Part shown: piece by piece, positions 61,444 through 64,000 of the stretch
Position numbering within the stretch: position 1 is the first letter of the stretch
Layout: the number at the start of each line of letters is the position of its first letter
Assembly: GCA_001564065.1 (NCBI GenBank)
Contig: LKNA01000003.1
Location: 1-64,000, forward strand
Length of the DNA stretch: 64,000 nucleotides
Reading direction: 5' to 3'
From: Chitinophagaceae bacterium T5-Br10_B2g13
GTDB taxonomy: Bacteria; Bacteroidota; Rhodothermia; Balneolales; Balneolaceae
Notes under the pieces: model-generated
Databases searched by the model: none
Seen by the model: the letters and a program-made list of their open reading frames with translations, nothing else
What the model was told of the DNA's origin: nothing
Position numbers and translations under genes: made by a program

Positions 61444-64000
61444 AAGCTTCCAAAATAAGTTGTGACTTGATTTCTGGTTGGTTCCCACCCAACAGAAATT
61501 CCAATATCAAAACGCAGATTACTCAATCTGAATCGAGACCGTATTCCTGCACCATAAACAGCCCGACTGGCATCAGCCAGATTGCGGCGATCTAAGTCAG
61601 TAACGGTTTGGGAAAACAGAACCAGGTAGATGTTAGATAGATAAACGGGAAGTAAAAGCCCTCCATCATCAGGATATACAATGGGTATGGTGTAACGAGT
61701 GTTAAAAATACCGGCGTTGTTAACGGCAGGGAGCGGTATTTCTGAAAAGCTATCGGAATAGAGTGTTGAAATGTTAAAAACGGGCAGATCGGTTTGGGTT
61801 ATGATCTGTCCCGTTAAACGAAGTGACTGATTGTAGCGAGAAAGAGGGGCAATAAATGTGGATATGTACCCCCGAAACCCTTTCCGGTCGGTCAGATTGG
61901 CATTAATGTTGAACTGATCAGACTGAATATCCAGAGATGTTTGATTGAGTCCATAACGTGACTCAGTAAAAAATATCCAGCCGGCATTTGGTTGTACATC
62001 ACGGAAATATTGCCTGATATTGTAATTGAATACGGTTCTCAAACCCAACGTATGTCGGGTTCCGAACTCTGAATATGCCTGAGAGGTATTGTTCGGATTT
62101 AAAAATCTGAGTTGATTGACAAAAAATTGCGGTTCCACCAGTAGTGATGTAAAACGGGTATTTCTTTCGAGGTAGTATCGAAATGGTACTTTTAAAGAAG
62201 CCCCTCTGGATTGCTGCAGAAACGGAACGATAAATTGCTCATCATTTTGAGTGATCCTGAAAGATGTTAGCGCGGGATCATTGTAAATATTTACCCTGAA
62301 ACCCGGAAAGAAGCCTTTATAGCTGTATTCAAGATCATACCAAAACCGGTCCATGTAGTGCGAGAGCTCCATCTCGTAACTTTGGCGATTAAGCTGATCT
62401 ACACTTTCAAAATTTACCATTATTCGGTCGAAGCCGTTTTCTCTTTCAAATCCCGGAGTCCATAAACGAGGTTTCAACCAACCCGCGCCGGTTCTGTACT
62501 CTTTAAATTCCCATGATGAACTATCCGGGCTAAACTCTCGATTCATAAGAGGTCTGTTGAGCTTTTCAGAAATCCGGTTATTCATTGAATAGGAAGAAGC
62601 GGCAAGTATACTGCGCCGATCTTCATTTAATGGAAGAGTGTAAATAAGGGTTTCGTTTTGTACCTGTTTTACAAACGCAACTGAACTGCCGTCAGGTGAA
62701 TAGGAGGGTTCAAAGCTGTTAGTTATGCCATCTGTTATCTGGGTTGATTCAGCTCCATTTGTATGATATTCATAGATGTTCATTACGCCCGTATGATCAC
62801 TTACAAAAAGAAAATGATCTCCGCTTTTGTGCCAATTCAAATCAAAAATAGATCCGTTTTCAAAAACCAGGTCGGGATCACCGGAAAGAAAATTTGTGGA
62901 ATCATCTATGTCCTGAAGCCAAACGGCTTGAACACTGTTTATTCTGCCAATTACTGCAACTTGGTTGGGATGGGAAGGATTAGGCGCAACCTGTATAACG
63001 GTGCTGTTTTCAGGTTTATCGAACTCTTTAACGATCTTTCCGGACTCTTTGTCAACCAGTACCGGTTTTTGAGTGTGCGCATCTGTCTGAAGTGCAAAAA
63101 GCTGTTGGATACCGGACTGAATAGGTGAAAAAAGTCGGCTGCCGAAAGTTATCCGCTTCGATTGTTGAGTTTCAACATCGAGTTGATGCAGATCGCCCCG
63201 AAACAGATTGTCGTAGCGGGCGTCAGTATGGTATCGGCTGTAGTATATATTTGAAAAGTCCTCAGAGAGATTGAAAAAGTGATCTTCGGTAATTTGAACT
63301 TCTTTGATAAGATCAGACTCTTTGGTTTCAAAATTATAGATGTAGAATCCGGATGGCTTATTACAAAAACGGCCGTAATAAACTATCTCGTTATCGTTTA
63401 ACCAAAGCGGGCGGTTAGCTCTTCTGCAGTTGCCATTTAATCCAATAGGTTGCTCCAAAGCCGGCGCGCTCAATTCATCTCTTCTGCTGCGTTCAGCATC
63501 AATTGAATGCTCGGTAAATTCACTATACAGTGCTGAGGGCCATTTCCCCGTGGCCGATCGCAATGCAGTACCGTATCCTAAAAAGGGATATTTATAGTGG
63601 AACTGAATGGACTCTTTGGCGGTATCGGATCCATAGGTTTCCTGAACCCAGTGAATAAACTCATATCCGCCCACATAGTGCCGGTTGAAAGGAAGGGTAT
63701 AGTCAGTAGTGTGAAATAGCTGCCCCATCGACCATTGGTCTGATGTATCGAGCAAACTGTTAAAATGGTGATTGAAATAGGGATAGTTTCCACGCCCGGA
63801 ATTAGGTATGGTTCCGTGGCTTTCATACTCTACAGCAGTTCCCTCGTGTACACCGAGCGGAGCGGCGGCGTGAACTGATCGTCGCAGATCCGGTGAAAAA
63901 AGGCCTAGTATTCGCGTTAGAGCCGGAGGGTTCACACTAAAGTGAAGGGCGTGCACCAACTCATGTGGTAAAACCGATTCAAGCCAGTCGCCTGATTGTG
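61440..64000 (-). CDS. Large HExxH peptidase with propeller and barrel regions (5' partial)
   Basis: Runs off the window end, so the N-terminus is missing; the in-frame part covers at least 853 codons. Near the visible start is LPHELVHALHF, an HExxH zinc-metalloprotease motif (HELVH, coded at 63951-63965), in the open frame leading in from the end. The middle region (about 170-470) is a TolB/PD40-like beta-propeller (SYSPDGSSVAFVKQVQNETLIYTLPL). The C-terminal 350 residues are aromatic-rich and beta-stranded, like an outer-membrane barrel of the surface-antigen type, ending FGSF. It looks like a secreted or outer-membrane peptidase; substrate unknown. Confidence 0.82.
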   Translation of the reverse strand, partial: QSGDWLESVLPHELVHALHFSVNPPALTRILGLFSPDLRRSVHAAAPLGVHEGTAVEYESHGTIPNSGRGNYPYFNHHFNSLLDTSDQWSMGQLFHTTDYTLPFNRHYVGGYEFIHWVQETYGSDTAKESIQFHYKYPFLGYGTALRSATGKWPSALYSEFTEHSIDAERSRRDELSAPALEQPIGLNGNCRRANRPLWLNDNEIVYYGRFCNKPSGFYIYNFETKESDLIKEVQITEDHFFNLSEDFSNIYYSRYHTDARYDNLFRGDLHQLDVETQQSKRITFGSRLFSPIQSGIQQLFALQTDAHTQKPVLVDKESGKIVKEFDKPENSTVIQVAPNPSHPNQVAVIGRINSVQAVWLQDIDDSTNFLSGDPDLVFENGSIFDLNWHKSGDHFLFVSDHTGVMNIYEYHTNGAESTQITDGITNSFEPSYSPDGSSVAFVKQVQNETLIYTLPLNEDRRSILAASSYSMNNRISEKLNRPLMNREFSPDSSSWEFKEYRTGAGWLKPRLWTPGFERENGFDRIMVNFESVDQLNRQSYEMELSHYMDRFWYDLEYSYKGFFPGFRVNIYNDPALTSFRITQNDEQFIVPFLQQSRGASLKVPFRYYLERNTRFTSLLVEPQFFVNQLRFLNPNNTSQAYSEFGTRHTLGLRTVFNYNIRQYFRDVQPNAGWIFFTESRYGLNQTSLDIQSDQFNINANLTDRKGFRGYISTFIAPLSRYNQSLRLTGQIITQTDLPVFNISTLYSDSFSEIPLPAVNNAGIFNTRYTIPIVYPDDGGLLLPVYLSNIYLVLFSQTVTDLDRRNLADASRAVYGAGIRSRFRLSNLRFDIGISVGWEPTRNQVTTYFGSF

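Overview
The window reads as an ordinary, gene-dense chromosomal segment of a Gram-negative bacterium of the Bacteroidota/Balneolota type. The pointers are: several outer-membrane-style lipoproteins with Bacteroidota-type lipoboxes; an rpmB-rpmG-DUF4295 ribosomal cluster, where DUF4295 is essentially restricted to this group; promoter-like TTG-N20-TAnnTTTG motifs; frequent TTG starts with weak Shine-Dalgarno sequences; and an S16 protein with a long acidic tail. G+C looks moderate, near 40-45 % by eye. The genus assignment is inference; a member of Balneolaceae or a relative is plausible. I see no prophage, complete insertion sequence, CRISPR array or defence island.

Layout. 0-16 kb: RtcB ligase, PAS histidine kinase, peptidoglycan glycosyltransferase, TPR lipoproteins, a two-domain glycosyltransferase, arginine deiminase, an M50 intramembrane protease, SmpB, RNase P RNA, a coiled-coil protein with a dead zinc ribbon and a NIF3-type protein. 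Three short MITE-like intergenic elements with GAGTTCGA-type inverted ends sit here, each starting directly after a stop codon. 16-23.5 kb: PLP-binding YggS protein, two small membrane proteins, DivIVA-like protein, purine nucleoside phosphorylase, PurM, a DnaA-box-rich intergenic region that is a good candidate for oriC, then dtd and a phosphatase-superfamily enzyme. 23.3-29 kb: adk, then the classic ffh-rpsP-rimM-trmD-rplS operon on the minus strand. 29-39 kb: a DUF4398 lipoprotein gene broken by an in-frame stop, an OmpA-family lipoprotein, FabI, RuvC-RuvA, a PhoB/PhoR-type two-component system, ManC, an MBL hydrolase cluster, a glutathione peroxidase and tRNA-Asp with a damaged partial copy 270 bp downstream.

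39-49 kb: an SCP2-R2lox fusion oxidase, mnmG-rsmG carrying two perfect parS sites, a WYL regulator, gyrA and gyrB. 49-58 kb: rpmB-rpmG-DUF4295, YqeY, CvpA, TyrRS, MarR, ComEC, XseB, Dxs and QueA. 58-64 kb: a six-bladed propeller lipoprotein, small unknowns, an App1-type (DUF2183) protein, and the 3' part of a large HExxH peptidase/propeller/barrel protein that runs off the window end.

Functional themes: chromosome origin and segregation (DnaA boxes, parS, gyrase, mnmG-rsmG), translation and protein targeting (S16, L19, L28, L33, TrmD, RimM, Ffh, SmpB, RNase P, TyrRS, tRNA-Asp), and envelope functions. The coincidence of mnmG-rsmG, parS, gyrase and a DnaA-box cluster suggests the window lies close to the replication origin. 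The most unusual gene is the SCP2-R2lox fusion; the most unusual small-scale structures are the stop-codon-abutting repeats, the tRNA-Asp partial copy and the nonsense-interrupted DUF4398 gene.
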